Shown here: piece by piece, positions 26,014 to 35,592 of the stretch
Layout of the letters: every line of letters begins with the position of its first letter
Numbering within the stretch: the stretch's first letter is position 1
Assembly (NCBI GenBank): GCA_012513605.1
Contig: JAAZBV010000060.1
Span: 1 to 48,219 of the forward strand
Length of the DNA stretch: 48,219 nt
Reading direction: 5' to 3'
Origin: Desulfatiglans sp.
GTDB lineage: Bacteria > Desulfobacterota > DSM-4660 > Desulfatiglandales > HGW-15
Notes under the pieces: model-generated
The model's input: only the letters and a program-made list of their open reading frames with translations
Told to the model about the DNA's origin: nothing
The model's database searches: none
Position numbers and translations under genes: made by a program

Positions 26014-28214
26014 ATCGGAAATTCTATTGAAAATGAGGGTTCAGATCATATTAAAACAAAGCTGCCTGTAAAAAACATCCTGTTTGAAACCATGTTTGAG
26101 GTGGCTCAAATCGGTATAGTGATTACTGACACCAACCCGGATATCCAGTATGTCAATCCTGAATTTACCAAAATATTTGGTTATACAAAGGAAGAGGCGC
26201 TTGGGAAATCGGTTGCTGATCTATTAATTAAAAATGATTCTGATAATAAAATAGTTACACCTGAAATGGTACATGGTGAATCTGTAGAATATGAGACTGT
26301 TCGCTGGCACAAGGATGGTAGAAAAATAGATGTGCTTTGCAGGGTTTCTCCGATCATACATAATAATCTGATTGTTGGCGGGTTTACCTTTTATTCTGAT
26401 ATATCGAAAAGAAAGGAGGCCCAGGAGTCACTGCAAAAGGCTAATCAGGAACTTGAAAAAAGAATTGAACAAAGGGCTCAAGCGCTTTTAAAAAGTGAAA
26501 AGAAATACCATGCCCTTTTTGATCAGTCTATTGATGCTATTATCATTCATGAAAAAGGAAAGATTAAGGACGTAAATAATCGCGCCTGTGAAATGCTGGG
26601 TTACACCAAAGAACAACTCCTTGAAATGACAATACCTGATCTTCACAGAGAAGAAGTAAAAGAAATAATAGAGAAAAACATCCAGAGTGTTCTTCATGCT
26701 GAAACACAGTTGGTCAAGGCCAGCGGTGAGCTTATTGATGTTGAGATCAGGCCCAATATCATTGATCTTGAAACATCCTATACTCAGGCCGTAATTCGTG
26801 ACATAACAGAACGAAAACTTGCTGAAAATAAACTAAGAGAAAGTGAAGAAAAATATCGCACAACAATAGAAAGCTCCTATGATGGCGTTGCCATAATTCA
26901 GGATGCCACACACATATATGTAAACAGCAGTTATGCACGAATATATGGCTACTGCTCTCCTGAAGAGATTGTGGGCAAGGCAGATGTTGATCTGATTCAT
27001 CCTGATGATATCGAATACATAAAGAAACGCGGGCAAAGCAGATTGAGAGGTGAAATAGCAGAGTCTGAGCGCTATGAGCATAAGGGCATTAAAAAGAATG
27101 GTGAATTTATATATGTTGAGGTATCGGTTGCAAAAATAATGCATAATGGGAGGCCTGCCACCCTTATCTATGCCAGGGATATTACAGATAGAAAGGAGAC
27201 AGAAAAGAAACTTGAAAAGGCCATGAGGGATGCGGAACTGGCCAACAAATCAAAGAGTGAATTTCTGGCAAATATGAGCCATGAAATAAGAACCCCGTTG
27301 AACGGGGTTATGGGTATACTCAATCTCCTTTTATCCACAAGACTGGATAGTGAGCAGCTTGACCTGATTGAGACCGGGATGCGAAGTTCTCAGAGCCTGC
27401 TCACTGTTATCAATGATATACTTGATTTTTCAAAGATCGAGGCAGGGGAGCTTGATCTTGAGACGATAAATTTTAACCTCAGGAATGCGGTTGCCGAGGT
27501 GGTTGAACTGCCAGCCATGATGGCACAGAAAAAGGGTATTGAATTCAGCTATGAGATACATCATGAAACACCAAATCTTCTCAGAGGCGATCCTGGCCGA
27601 TTAAGGCAGATAATCTTAAACCTGACCAATAACGCCATTAAGTTTACAGACAAGGGCGAGGTTAATCTGAGGGTTTTTGTAACAGAAGAGCAGGGCAGCC
27701 GTGTGAAACTCATGTTTGAGGTAAAGGATACAGGGGTTGGTATACCGGATGATAAGAAAGATATTATTTTTGAATCATTCAAACAGAGCGACTCTTCAAC
27801 AACCAGGAAATATGGCAGAACAAATTAAAGATACTGATTGTTGAGGATAATTTAATCAATCAGAAGATCATACAGAAAATTATTACAAAGGCGGGCTTTG
27901 GGTGCAGCATTGCTTCTAATGGCAAGGAGGCATTAAAGGCGCTTGAAAATGATGATTATGATATTGTGCTTATGGATATTCAGATGCCTGAGATGGATGG
28001 CATAGAGGCAACAAGGATAATAAGAAACCCTGCATCAAATGTAAAAAATCATGCTATACCAATAATAGCCATGACAGCCCATGCCATGAAGGGTGACAGG
28101 GAGATGTGCATCGCCGCCGGGATGAATGACTATGCATCAAAACCAATCCAGCCGCAGGAATTATTCAAGAAGCTGGAAAAACAGATATCATTGAATAATA
28201 AAACCATAGAGTGA
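26014..28214 (+). pseudogene. Broken hybrid histidine kinase (PAS-PAS-PAS-HisKA-HATPase...REC)
   Basis: The first frame runs to the TAA at 27826-27828. It codes for three PAS domains with linking coiled coil, the HisKA phospho-acceptor ([14 protein letters not shown], His397 counted from ATG 26092) and the HATPase N and G1 boxes ([19 protein letters not shown]). It breaks off at TTRKYG, where GTGLGL and the rest of the ATPase domain should follow. A response-regulator receiver then begins in another frame ([15 protein letters not shown], phospho-acceptor Asp codon 27975-27977) and runs to TGA 28214. An internal deletion with frame change explains this. The 5' end is also odd: coding-like sequence extends upstream of ATG 26092 to a TAA at 26011, without a normal start codon, and no ribosome binding site precedes the ATG. 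Confidence 0.8.
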
Positions 28215-30032
28215 TCAACCCTTACTGCTTTTCATCTCCTCAATCTTTTTATTATAAACCCTGATAACCTCCCTTCGGTCAAGCATCCCGATAAGTATAG
28301 AGTGATCATCATCCTTAACAACAGGTATGGACTGTATATTTCGAATGGTAAATTTCTTGAGCGCCTCATTAAGATCATCTGACGGGGTTAAAAAGATGAT
28401 ATCTGTGGTGCCTATATCCTTCATCATTACCACATTATCTATCTCCTGATTGAACAAGACCCCCCTGACGTCATTAACAGAAAATATCCCTTTCAGTTTT
28501 CCGAGGCTATCAACAACCGGGAAATAGTGCTGGCTTGAATGGCTGAAGAGACGCTTGAAATCACTGAATGCCATATTTTCAGGGACAACATCATATGACC
28601 TTAAGCCTGGTGCAAGGTCACTCACCTTTATCTTTTCAAGCACATCCACAAAGAATTCACCCCTGTGGGCATTTGAATCTATACGGCTTTTCACCTGTTT
28701 GATGAAAATAGTATATTTTTTTGAAAGCACATATCCAAGCAGACATACAAGAAAGCTCGGAAGAAGTAGGTGGTATGAGTTGGTCATCTCGCTCACGAAT
28801 ATTATTGTGGATATGGGTGTCTTTGACACAATTGTAAAAAAGCCTGCCATGCCCACAACAACAAATGCACCCGGATGGGTTACTATACCAGGCATGAGTA
28901 TATGGAAGATTCGCCCGACCGCTCCTCCAAGCGCACCGCCTATTACTATTGATGGCCCGAAAACACCGCCGCTTCCACCTGAACCTATTGAAAAGGAGGT
29001 AGTGAGTATCTTGCCAAAGGCTATCCCTAAAAGAAGAAGGGCAGGGAGTTGATTAGAAAGGGCCTGCTGGGAATAACCATACCCGAATGAAAGGGTCTGA
29101 GGTAGAAAAAAACCTATTATACCTGTTAAAAGGCCGCCAATGGCAGGCTTAATATAATTGGGAATCTTTATTTTGGTAAAAACATGGTGTACCCCGTAAA
29201 AGCATTTGATATAAAGAATGCCTGCTGCAACCAGCACCAGTGAAAGCAGTGCATATGGGCCAAGCTCAAGGGGGTTATTGAATATGAAATCCTCTGTATC
29301 AAAGAGTGAACCCCACCCAAAGAACATACAGAAGATGCAGTATGCTATGATAGAGGCAATACCAGTAGGGATTATCACATCCGATTCAAATTCAGGATCA
29401 CGGTACAGCACTTCAGATACAAACAGCGCCCCTGCCAGAGGGGCGCGGAATATGCTGCCTATGCCTGCGCCCATGCCTGCTGCCATAAGTATTCTTCTTT
29501 CTCTGACGCCAAGGCCAAGCTTTGTTGCCAGGAATGAACCAAACCCTGCGCCTATCTGTGCAATAGGTCCTTCTCTTCCGCCTGAACCGCCTGTTGTTAT
29601 TGTTATTGCAGATGTAATTGATTTGATAATTGGTATCCTGCCCCTGATAAAACCTTCTTTGTTATGGTATGCCTCGATTGCAGCGTCTGTGCCATGCCCC
29701 CCTGCCTCAGGCGCAAAGGTGTATGCTATCCATCCGCTTATAAGACCCCCTATTGCAGGCAGAAACAGGAGCAACCATCTGTTGAATATCGTACCTGTAG
29801 GACTGAAAAGATCAGTTTCTCCTGCTGCTGAAGGAGGTCTGTATCCGGCAAGATAATCCAGGAAAAAATGCACACCGATCTGGCAGAGATACTGGAATGC
29901 GACAGAACCGAGCCCCGCTATTATGCCAACAAGTATGATACATGATGTTATTGAAGTGATTTTTTTAAAACCAGTCTGTTTATTTGTTTGATATATATAT
30001 GTTTCAGTCATTTCACGTCTGACCTGCTCCAT
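28215..30032 (-). CDS. ClC-type chloride channel/antiporter with CBS domains
   Basis: This 605-residue membrane protein carries the ClC filter motifs GSGGREGPIAQIGAG (with the gating Glu), GSGGSGGVFGPSIVIGG and the long helical core. A C-terminal pair of CBS domains follows (about 465-600: FPVVDSLGKLKGIFSVNDV and IPVVKDDDHSILIGMLDRRE). CBS pairs often bind adenine nucleotides and regulate ion flux. It is the last gene of the minus-strand operon, starting 5 bp after the mannanase gene stop. Its stop codon directly abuts the stop of the broken kinase, with no space between. Start ATG 30032 is used; an alternative lies 7 codons in. Confidence 0.93.
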   Translation of the reverse strand: MEQVRREMTETYIYQTNKQTGFKKITSITSCIILVGIIAGLGSVAFQYLCQIGVHFFLDYLAGYRPPSAAGETDLFSPTGTIFNRWLLLFLPAIGGLISGWIAYTFAPEAGGHGTDAAIEAYHNKEGFIRGRIPIIKSITSAITITTGGSGGREGPIAQIGAGFGSFLATKLGLGVRERRILMAAGMGAGIGSIFRAPLAGALFVSEVLYRDPEFESDVIIPTGIASIIAYCIFCMFFGWGSLFDTEDFIFNNPLELGPYALLSLVLVAAGILYIKCFYGVHHVFTKIKIPNYIKPAIGGLLTGIIGFFLPQTLSFGYGYSQQALSNQLPALLLLGIAFGKILTTSFSIGSGGSGGVFGPSIVIGGALGGAVGRIFHILMPGIVTHPGAFVVVGMAGFFTIVSKTPISTIIFVSEMTNSYHLLLPSFLVCLLGYVLSKKYTIFIKQVKSRIDSNAHRGEFFVDVLEKIKVSDLAPGLRSYDVVPENMAFSDFKRLFSHSSQHYFPVVDSLGKLKGIFSVNDVRGVLFNQEIDNVVMMKDIGTTDIIFLTPSDDLNEALKKFTIRNIQSIPVVKDDDHSILIGMLDRREVIRVYNKKIEEMKSSKG

Positions 30033-30037
30033 TTTTA

Positions 30038-31357
30038 TTAATTTTCGGAGTTTAGTTTATTCATTTTAATACTGTGGTTTTTGATTACCTCATGTGTAGT
30101 AGTATCAGTATCAAATATCGAATTTAGCCCCTGATGCTCCTGAGGCGGGTCTCCTGTAAAGGGGTCGCCCTTCTGCCAGAAGCCGTCATCATGTTTTGCC
30201 CTTGCTTCACCGCCCCATGCCCAGACATTGGTTCCTGCAAGCGGGCCGCCTTTAGATGCGTTTTCATAAACAATATTATATACGTGGTTTAAAAACCTGT
30301 CCCTTGCAGATACAGGGGTATCAGCCCTGAAGGTGCCCCCATCACGCTCCATGCCATATTCGCCAAGCACAACAGGTTTCCCAAGTTTAGTGGCCAGCTC
30401 TATATGTTTATTTATATATGCGGTTGCCTTTTTAAGGGTAGGGGGGAGTGTCTCATCTATCTTATCCGCCCTGAACCAGCCCCAGTTTTTAGGCCATAGA
30501 TGCATGCTTGCATAATCTATTACAGGCCCAGCGTGGGTGTTCAGGAAAAGCTCTTCATCATACAGGCATCCATGTATGCCCTCGCTGCCTGTGCTGACCA
30601 TATGGTTTTTATCTATGGATTTTATATATGCGGCTATGCCGTGAACCCAGTTTAAAAATATACCCTTGTGCAGTTGACCGTTCTCACCGTCTGCACCGGG
30701 GCGAGGCTCATTGGCTAGCTCCCATGCCATTATGGTTGGGTCATCTTTATATTGCATGCCTGTGATAGTATTTTTACGATTAAGGATAGTTGCAATATAC
30801 TCGCGGAAGCGGTTTTGAGCCTTTGGGTTCATATAAAACCTTGCAGAATAGGCCATAAAGTCCACCCATCTGCCTGTTACGCCAGGGTCTATCAATGGCT
30901 CATCGCTAAGCCATGACATATAGGTAGACATACCGCCTGACCATTCCCAGTAGTTGTTGAGAAATATTACTGCTGTCATGTTTCGTTTTGCCATCTCAGA
31001 AAGCAATACATCAAGCCCCTTTGACAGAGCTTCATTTAATTCTCCTGATGCTGATTGAATGGCAGGTGTAACAGATCGTTCTATTTCAGACTCTTCAGAT
31101 GCCCCCAGTACACGAAGGTTAACTATGCCAAGGGATTTCATCTGATCCAGTTCCTTTACAAGCCTTTTTCTTCCTTCTGCGCTTGCGCCAAGATAACAGC
31201 CATACCAGAAATTTGCCCCGCAGAAGTAATAGGGTTTATCACCCCTCATAAAGCGCAATTTATCAGCGCGGATAAAGTCAGCGCCCCATGTCGTTGCTGA
31301 TATATAAATTAAAAATAACAAAGTGAGTGATAGGAATCGTGGAATTTTAGATCTCAA
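30038..31357 (-). CDS. Exported GH5-type glycoside hydrolase, beta-mannanase-like
   Basis: The 439-residue enzyme has a signal peptide (cut near TTWG-AD) and a (beta/alpha)8 glycosidase of clan A type. The acid/base Glu is in MAWELANEPRPG and the nucleophile Glu is in PVVLGEYGMERD; HLWPKNWGWF lies between them. N-terminal KPYYFCGANFWYG and the RVLGASEES segment resemble GH5 subfamily 7 endo-beta-1,4-mannosidases. It would hydrolyse mannan or a related beta-glycan in the periplasm or outside. It follows a transporter gene by 22 bp and precedes the ClC gene by 5 bp, an unexpected set of operon neighbours, so a role on an internal glycan is also possible. Confidence 0.87.
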   Translation of the reverse strand: MRSKIPRFLSLTLLFLIYISATTWGADFIRADKLRFMRGDKPYYFCGANFWYGCYLGASAEGRKRLVKELDQMKSLGIVNLRVLGASEESEIERSVTPAIQSASGELNEALSKGLDVLLSEMAKRNMTAVIFLNNYWEWSGGMSTYMSWLSDEPLIDPGVTGRWVDFMAYSARFYMNPKAQNRFREYIATILNRKNTITGMQYKDDPTIMAWELANEPRPGADGENGQLHKGIFLNWVHGIAAYIKSIDKNHMVSTGSEGIHGCLYDEELFLNTHAGPVIDYASMHLWPKNWGWFRADKIDETLPPTLKKATAYINKHIELATKLGKPVVLGEYGMERDGGTFRADTPVSARDRFLNHVYNIVYENASKGGPLAGTNVWAWGGEARAKHDDGFWQKGDPFTGDPPQEHQGLNSIFDTDTTTHEVIKNHSIKMNKLNSEN

Positions 31358-31379
31358 AATAATTTCTCCGGTAAATAAA

Positions 31380-32690
31380 TCACTTTATCAACCTGTCTCT
31401 TTCACGCAGAATGAAATAGGCCAGTATCACATTAATAATGGCAAAGACAACTACCACAGAGATAAACCCTTTGTAAACAAAATGAAAAAAATTAAGGCCG
31501 ATGAAAACCACACCTGCCTGCATGAGGTCGCCCACCCTCTGCCCGAAAGAATCGATGGTCGCCCGTGCCTCATATTTTTCCTGCCTGCTCATGGGCAGAT
31601 AGAGCATCTGTTTTGTGGTGTTAAGGAGCGAATAATTAAGACTGTTTTCACTGATCTTCACTATGCGTAAAAAGGCAAGTGCCGGAATAAACATCAGGCT
31701 TCCATACCCAAGCACAACCACAAGGGGGGTAAGGGCGAATGCCCAGTTGAAACCGGTTAGCTTCAGCACCCTTGATACAATGAAAAACTGAATAACTGCG
31801 CCGGCCAGGTTTACAATGGAATAAAAACTGCTGTAGAATTTGCCGACATATACAGATTTGTCAATAGATATTAACCCCGCTGCTACCCCTTCTCTAAAAT
31901 CCCTTTCAAGGGTAGAAGAGAGCAGGTATTCGCCAGTACTGTTTATCAGGTTAAACAGTATAATAAACAGGGCTATCATGAGCAGTATCCTGCGTGTCAG
32001 GACAATCTGGAAACATGCAAGAAAAGATGTTTTCATGTACTGGACAGGGGTGCAGTCATCCAGGATACATTCAGGCGGCAGTGTCTTTATTGCATACATC
32101 ACAGGTAATATGGAAAGGGCAAGGGTAACGGCTGAGAGTAAAATCAGCCCCTGCGCGGTCATGTAATTTACCAGCAGGCGGCTTATGGCTGATCCTGCCC
32201 ATGCACCTATTGAGCCACCAAAGGCTATAATAACAAAGAGCCTTTCACCTGCCTCCCTTGTGAAAAGATCGGTTGCAAAGGCCCAGAACTGTGCGATGAT
32301 AAGTACTGTGTATACACCAAGCCATACATAAAAAACCACAGAGATATGGAGCCCCAGATAGGCTGCAACATAGAACCCTGCAAGTATTAAAGAAAACAGT
32401 ATCAGCATTGACCGCATAAAGCTGTTGCAGGTGTATTTACGTGAAAAACTGCCATATATCGGAAGAATTACAATAAGCAGCAAGGCCTGTATTGCCACAG
32501 CATAACTCTTTATCTCGGCTGTCTTCTCGGTGAGTATTAGGATCTCTCTTGCGGGCTTTAGAAAATAGGTGGTCATCAGGATAAGAAAAAGGGAGATGAA
32601 CAGACCCGTGATACCTTTTCTCTCCTCAGGCTTTGTATTTACCCCGAGAAATAGAGTGTTTATCAGAATATTTTTTAATTTTTCTTTCAT
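31380..32690 (-). CDS. MFS/Npt1-Npt2-like (ATP:ADP antiporter family) transporter
   Basis: The 436-residue protein has about twelve membrane segments. Its opening (KPEERKGITGLFISLFLILM and TYFLKPAREILIL) and the FWAFATDLFTREAGERLF region are typical of the bacterial proteins annotated as Npt1/Npt2 nucleotide transporters or related MFS. Classical members exchange ATP and ADP in intracellular bacteria; those in free-living bacteria have no proven substrate. It is 20 bp downstream of the gene for an exported phosphatase/kinase-like protein, which makes nucleotide or phosphate-related transport worth considering. I am confident of the transporter class but not of the substrate. Confidence 0.75.
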   Translation of the reverse strand: MKEKLKNILINTLFLGVNTKPEERKGITGLFISLFLILMTTYFLKPAREILILTEKTAEIKSYAVAIQALLLIVILPIYGSFSRKYTCNSFMRSMLILFSLILAGFYVAAYLGLHISVVFYVWLGVYTVLIIAQFWAFATDLFTREAGERLFVIIAFGGSIGAWAGSAISRLLVNYMTAQGLILLSAVTLALSILPVMYAIKTLPPECILDDCTPVQYMKTSFLACFQIVLTRRILLMIALFIILFNLINSTGEYLLSSTLERDFREGVAAGLISIDKSVYVGKFYSSFYSIVNLAGAVIQFFIVSRVLKLTGFNWAFALTPLVVVLGYGSLMFIPALAFLRIVKISENSLNYSLLNTTKQMLYLPMSRQEKYEARATIDSFGQRVGDLMQAGVVFIGLNFFHFVYKGFISVVVVFAIINVILAYFILRERDRLIK

Positions 32691-32710
32691 CTTGAAGCCC
32701 TGCTTAATGT

Positions 32711-34618
32711 TTAATCGGTTCTCTTTGCCTCTTTTAGAATAAGGTCTCTGCGTTTGATGAGCGCATTTATCTGCATTTTGTTCAGGTATGGAGAGAGGTT
32801 TTGAGTCAGGTTCTCAAGGTTTAATGACCCCAGTTTTTTATAGAGCATATCTGATAGATAAAGCGGCACCTTTCGGTACATTTTAGGCCTTTTGCCATTC
32901 AACCTGAAGGCCCTGGTGTGGTCAATAAACACCATCATATAATCACTTTTTGTCCAGAGTATATTGGTAAGGTTGCGGTCTTCATTAAAGATCAATATAT
33001 CAAAGATATAGCGTATCCAGAATTGCTGATCCTTTTTGCAGTAGCTTTCAAAGGGTGCCTTTGTCTCTTCTCTGTCTCTTTCATTTATACTGTTTTCCAC
33101 CCAGTACTGAAGTACTCCCTCTATTCCATCAATCTTTCTGGTTACGGCTGCAGGAACCATCTCAAGGTCAAGCATCCGGTCAAGCCGGTATGCGGCCACA
33201 TCAGAGTGATACCTGTCTGACTCCTCATATTCCTTTCTGGTTACAGGGCGGGAGTCCACTGTTTTAAATATCGCATTTATGCTCCTGTCTCCCTTTGTGA
33301 TGGTAAGCTTACGAGGTCTTGTTATGCCTGTGCCTATCTTCTCCTTAGCGGTTATATCCCCTGTAGAAAGTAACTCCTCGATCTCCCTGTCAGTCATACC
33401 CGACAATTTCATCGAAAGGCTGTGACTTTCTTTAACAGGAGGCTCTTTATCATTAATCCCCGCATAATGAACATACATGCCGCTATTTTCAATTATAAGT
33501 GCAGATGGCTGACCTCTGTAATAACTCTTGAGCATCCCTGTATCAAGACGAATTACCAGGCCATCCATTCGTTCTGTGACCTTGCTGTTTGCAGTTGGTG
33601 TGTGGCCGACTACAACACGGCTGGCCTTTACCTTTTTCAGAAGACTTTCTATTATATACGATTCGGTATTGATATTACACAGGGATGTCCCACGATACCA
33701 CAGCGGCCCTTCACTTCCTAAAAACCATCCGTTTTGTGCCTCAAAAAGCTCAAGCACATCATTAAACCATGAGGGTCTTTTCTCCAAGTTTCGGTTGATT
33801 TCAGGGTCTGCATCAATGAGTATTTTTGCCTTTGCGTTCAGGTATGTAACGCGGTCATAATAATTAACAAAAACCGGAAGGACCGATGCCATTCTTAAGC
33901 GGTTGACAGTATCAATATATCTTGTTATCTGGCTCTTTCCTTCTACATTAATTTCAAGGAGTGATTTGTCCATTAGTTGTGATGGTATGCCGCCATGAAC
34001 AAAGATCGTGTCATTAATTTTAAGGATCAATAGCTGATTAAGGATCCATGTGCCTATTGCCCCATCAGGGCCGAATGCCCTGTCCAGTGCTATAAAGCCG
34101 GCAGGATAGAGTTTGTCAAACTCCTCATTATAATTTTTATCATTTTGCCCTTCATGCTCCTTTAAATATTCAAGCCTCAGCTCTTCACGCTCCCTGGCTG
34201 TTTCATCACCCGCAAATGCCATGTAATCATCTGGTGTCACATAATCCCTGTTGCCTGTCAGGGCCATCAGCTCGTGGTTACCAAGCAATACATGCACTGC
34301 GCCTCGTGATTTCTCCGCCTGGGCCTGTAACTTCATCATCAATTCTATAACATCGCGTGAACGCGACCCCCTGTCAACAAGGTCTCCCATGCTCACAAGA
34401 TGGCTCTTTCCGCCAGCCCAGTTAAGGCTGTTATCAATCATCCCTGTTTCCTTTAAAAGTGAAACCAGTTCGTCATAGGCCCCGTGCACATCACCAAAGA
34501 CCACAATTTTTGCTTCTGTTTTGATATCAAACTGGCGATCCTCTGCAATGGCAGTGATGGAAGTTAAAAGAGTAAAAAACAGTAAAAGATATGTATAAAG
34601 ATATCGTAACATTTTCAT
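32711..34618 (-). CDS. Exported metallophosphoesterase fused to a kinase-like domain
   Basis: The 635-residue product has a signal peptide (about 1-25) and a calcineurin-like phosphatase domain with GDVHG (42-46), GDLVDRG (78-84), GNHE (113-116) and VVVGHTPT near 340, as in Shewanella-type bacterial PPP phosphatases. From about 430 a second domain follows: AIFKTVDSRP (Lys452), AAYRLDRMLDLEMVPA, DILIFNEDRNLTNIL (540-554) and FIDHTRAF (Asp566). The D...N.DR..N and IDH pattern is that of HipA/PI3K/Fam20-like kinases, so one exported polypeptide joins a phosphatase with a kinase-like fold. Substrate is unknown, and the kinase activity is inference. It is the first gene of the four-gene operon that ends at 28215. 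Confidence 0.8.
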   Translation of the reverse strand: MKMLRYLYTYLLLFFTLLTSITAIAEDRQFDIKTEAKIVVFGDVHGAYDELVSLLKETGMIDNSLNWAGGKSHLVSMGDLVDRGSRSRDVIELMMKLQAQAEKSRGAVHVLLGNHELMALTGNRDYVTPDDYMAFAGDETAREREELRLEYLKEHEGQNDKNYNEEFDKLYPAGFIALDRAFGPDGAIGTWILNQLLILKINDTIFVHGGIPSQLMDKSLLEINVEGKSQITRYIDTVNRLRMASVLPVFVNYYDRVTYLNAKAKILIDADPEINRNLEKRPSWFNDVLELFEAQNGWFLGSEGPLWYRGTSLCNINTESYIIESLLKKVKASRVVVGHTPTANSKVTERMDGLVIRLDTGMLKSYYRGQPSALIIENSGMYVHYAGINDKEPPVKESHSLSMKLSGMTDREIEELLSTGDITAKEKIGTGITRPRKLTITKGDRSINAIFKTVDSRPVTRKEYEESDRYHSDVAAYRLDRMLDLEMVPAAVTRKIDGIEGVLQYWVENSINERDREETKAPFESYCKKDQQFWIRYIFDILIFNEDRNLTNILWTKSDYMMVFIDHTRAFRLNGKRPKMYRKVPLYLSDMLYKKLGSLNLENLTQNLSPYLNKMQINALIKRRDLILKEAKRTD

Positions 34619-34733
34619 TCTCTTTAGAAAGGTTAATGTTTCGATAAGTTATACATTAATGAATTGAAAGTCCATATGGAATTATGCAAAGGTATTTGAT
34701 TTTTTCACAATCAGATTATGAGATGTATTATTT

Positions 34734-34761
34734 GTAGAGACAAGGCATGCCTTGTCTCTAC
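34734..34761. repeat. 28-bp perfect palindrome
   Basis: GTAGAGACAAGGCA and its exact complement form a palindrome without a loop, in the gap between the nitroreductase gene and the phosphatase/kinase-like gene. It shares the GTAGAGACAAGG arm with 13276-13301. It could serve as a terminator-like hairpin after the nitroreductase gene, though there is no T-run. Confidence 0.75.
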
Positions 34762-34772
34762 AGGGGAGCTTA

Positions 34773-35432
34773 TCATTTCTTAAACTGTGCTATTGTCTGG
34801 GCAAGTACAAAATGCTGTTCAGGTCTCAGGTTGAGGGCCTTTTTTATTGCGTCTGCATCAGCGAATGCCCTGACTATACAGGCAAGCCCTTCTGAGGCGC
34901 ACCACAGATAAACGTTTTGAGCAATAAATCCTGTGTTTGCATATGACCATGTTACCTCAGTGTCTTTCATCCTTTGTCCCCCAAAGCTGGCTCTTTCATA
35001 GTCTGCAACATAAATAAGGTTTACAGGGGCGCCGGGAACAAATGGCTGAGTCCCTGCAACAGAGCGTATGTCTTCTTTGCCAAGGACCTTTAGAGCGTGT
35101 TCCTTTGCGTCATATAGAAAGAGACCGTCCGCTGTTGTCACATAGATATCAATATTCTGCCAGTCTGCAGCTGAAGGCGCAGTACGATGGTTTGTGCCGG
35201 GCCTGTTAATGCCATCCGCTGCCCAGAGCATGTTAGACATCTGCTGCATTGTAAGTTTAACTGCCGGACCGAATTCACCTCTCTGGCTTTGTCTTAAACT
35301 CAATGCCTTCATCAAAGGTATCCCGCCCTCCTTTTGAGGATCAGGCAGTTTAATTACCTCTTCTGCTGAGACCAGACCGACATTTGCCAGTATGAACAGA
35401 CCTGCAACAAACAATATCATGAGTTTTTTCAT
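34773..35432 (-). CDS. Exported SagB/ThcOx-type nitroreductase family protein
   Basis: The 219-residue protein has a signal peptide (MKKLMILFVAGLF...VSA-EE), followed directly by the nitroreductase-fold FMN domain. Marks include LPDPQKEGGIPLMKALSLRQSQR, the LTMQQMSNMLWAADGINRP segment, HRTAPSAADWQNIDIYV and the C-terminal GLACIVRAF. SagB-type enzymes are FMN oxidoreductases; cytoplasmic ones oxidise azolines in peptide natural products, while exported ones like this have no clear role. No cyclodehydratase or precursor peptide gene is nearby, so a natural-product role is not supported. It stands alone and divergent from the HTH gene at 35593. Confidence 0.88.
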   Translation of the reverse strand: MKKLMILFVAGLFILANVGLVSAEEVIKLPDPQKEGGIPLMKALSLRQSQRGEFGPAVKLTMQQMSNMLWAADGINRPGTNHRTAPSAADWQNIDIYVTTADGLFLYDAKEHALKVLGKEDIRSVAGTQPFVPGAPVNLIYVADYERASFGGQRMKDTEVTWSYANTGFIAQNVYLWCASEGLACIVRAFADADAIKKALNLRPEQHFVLAQTIAQFKK

Positions 35433-35527
35433 AATATTCCCTCCTTTGGTTATTTGTTAAGTGTGAAAAACATTAATAAATAACTTGCATCTTCATGTCA
35501 AACCATTTTGGAGGTAAAAAATAAAAG

Positions 35528-35557
35528 TTGACAAAATGTAATAAAAGGGAATAATAT
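35528..35557 (+). promoter_or_regulatory. Promoter of the HTH/hydrolase gene pair
   Basis: TTGACA at 35528-35533 is followed after 18 bases by TAATAT (35552-35557), about 36 bp before ATG 35593. It points away from the nitroreductase gene. The spacing is one base over optimal, so this is likely a moderate promoter. Confidence 0.55.
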
Positions 35558-35592
35558 GCCCTATAAATTATAGTTAAAAGGAATAATAAGGA

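Noticed and set aside
29218-29856. Long open frame of 212 codons on the plus strand
   Set aside because: It is antisense to the ClC channel gene, whose motifs are unmistakable; the frame is a by-product of codon use.
34773-35432. SagB homolog as a sign of a thiazole/oxazole-modified peptide cluster
   Set aside because: No cyclodehydratase, precursor peptide or export gene is nearby, and the protein is itself exported.
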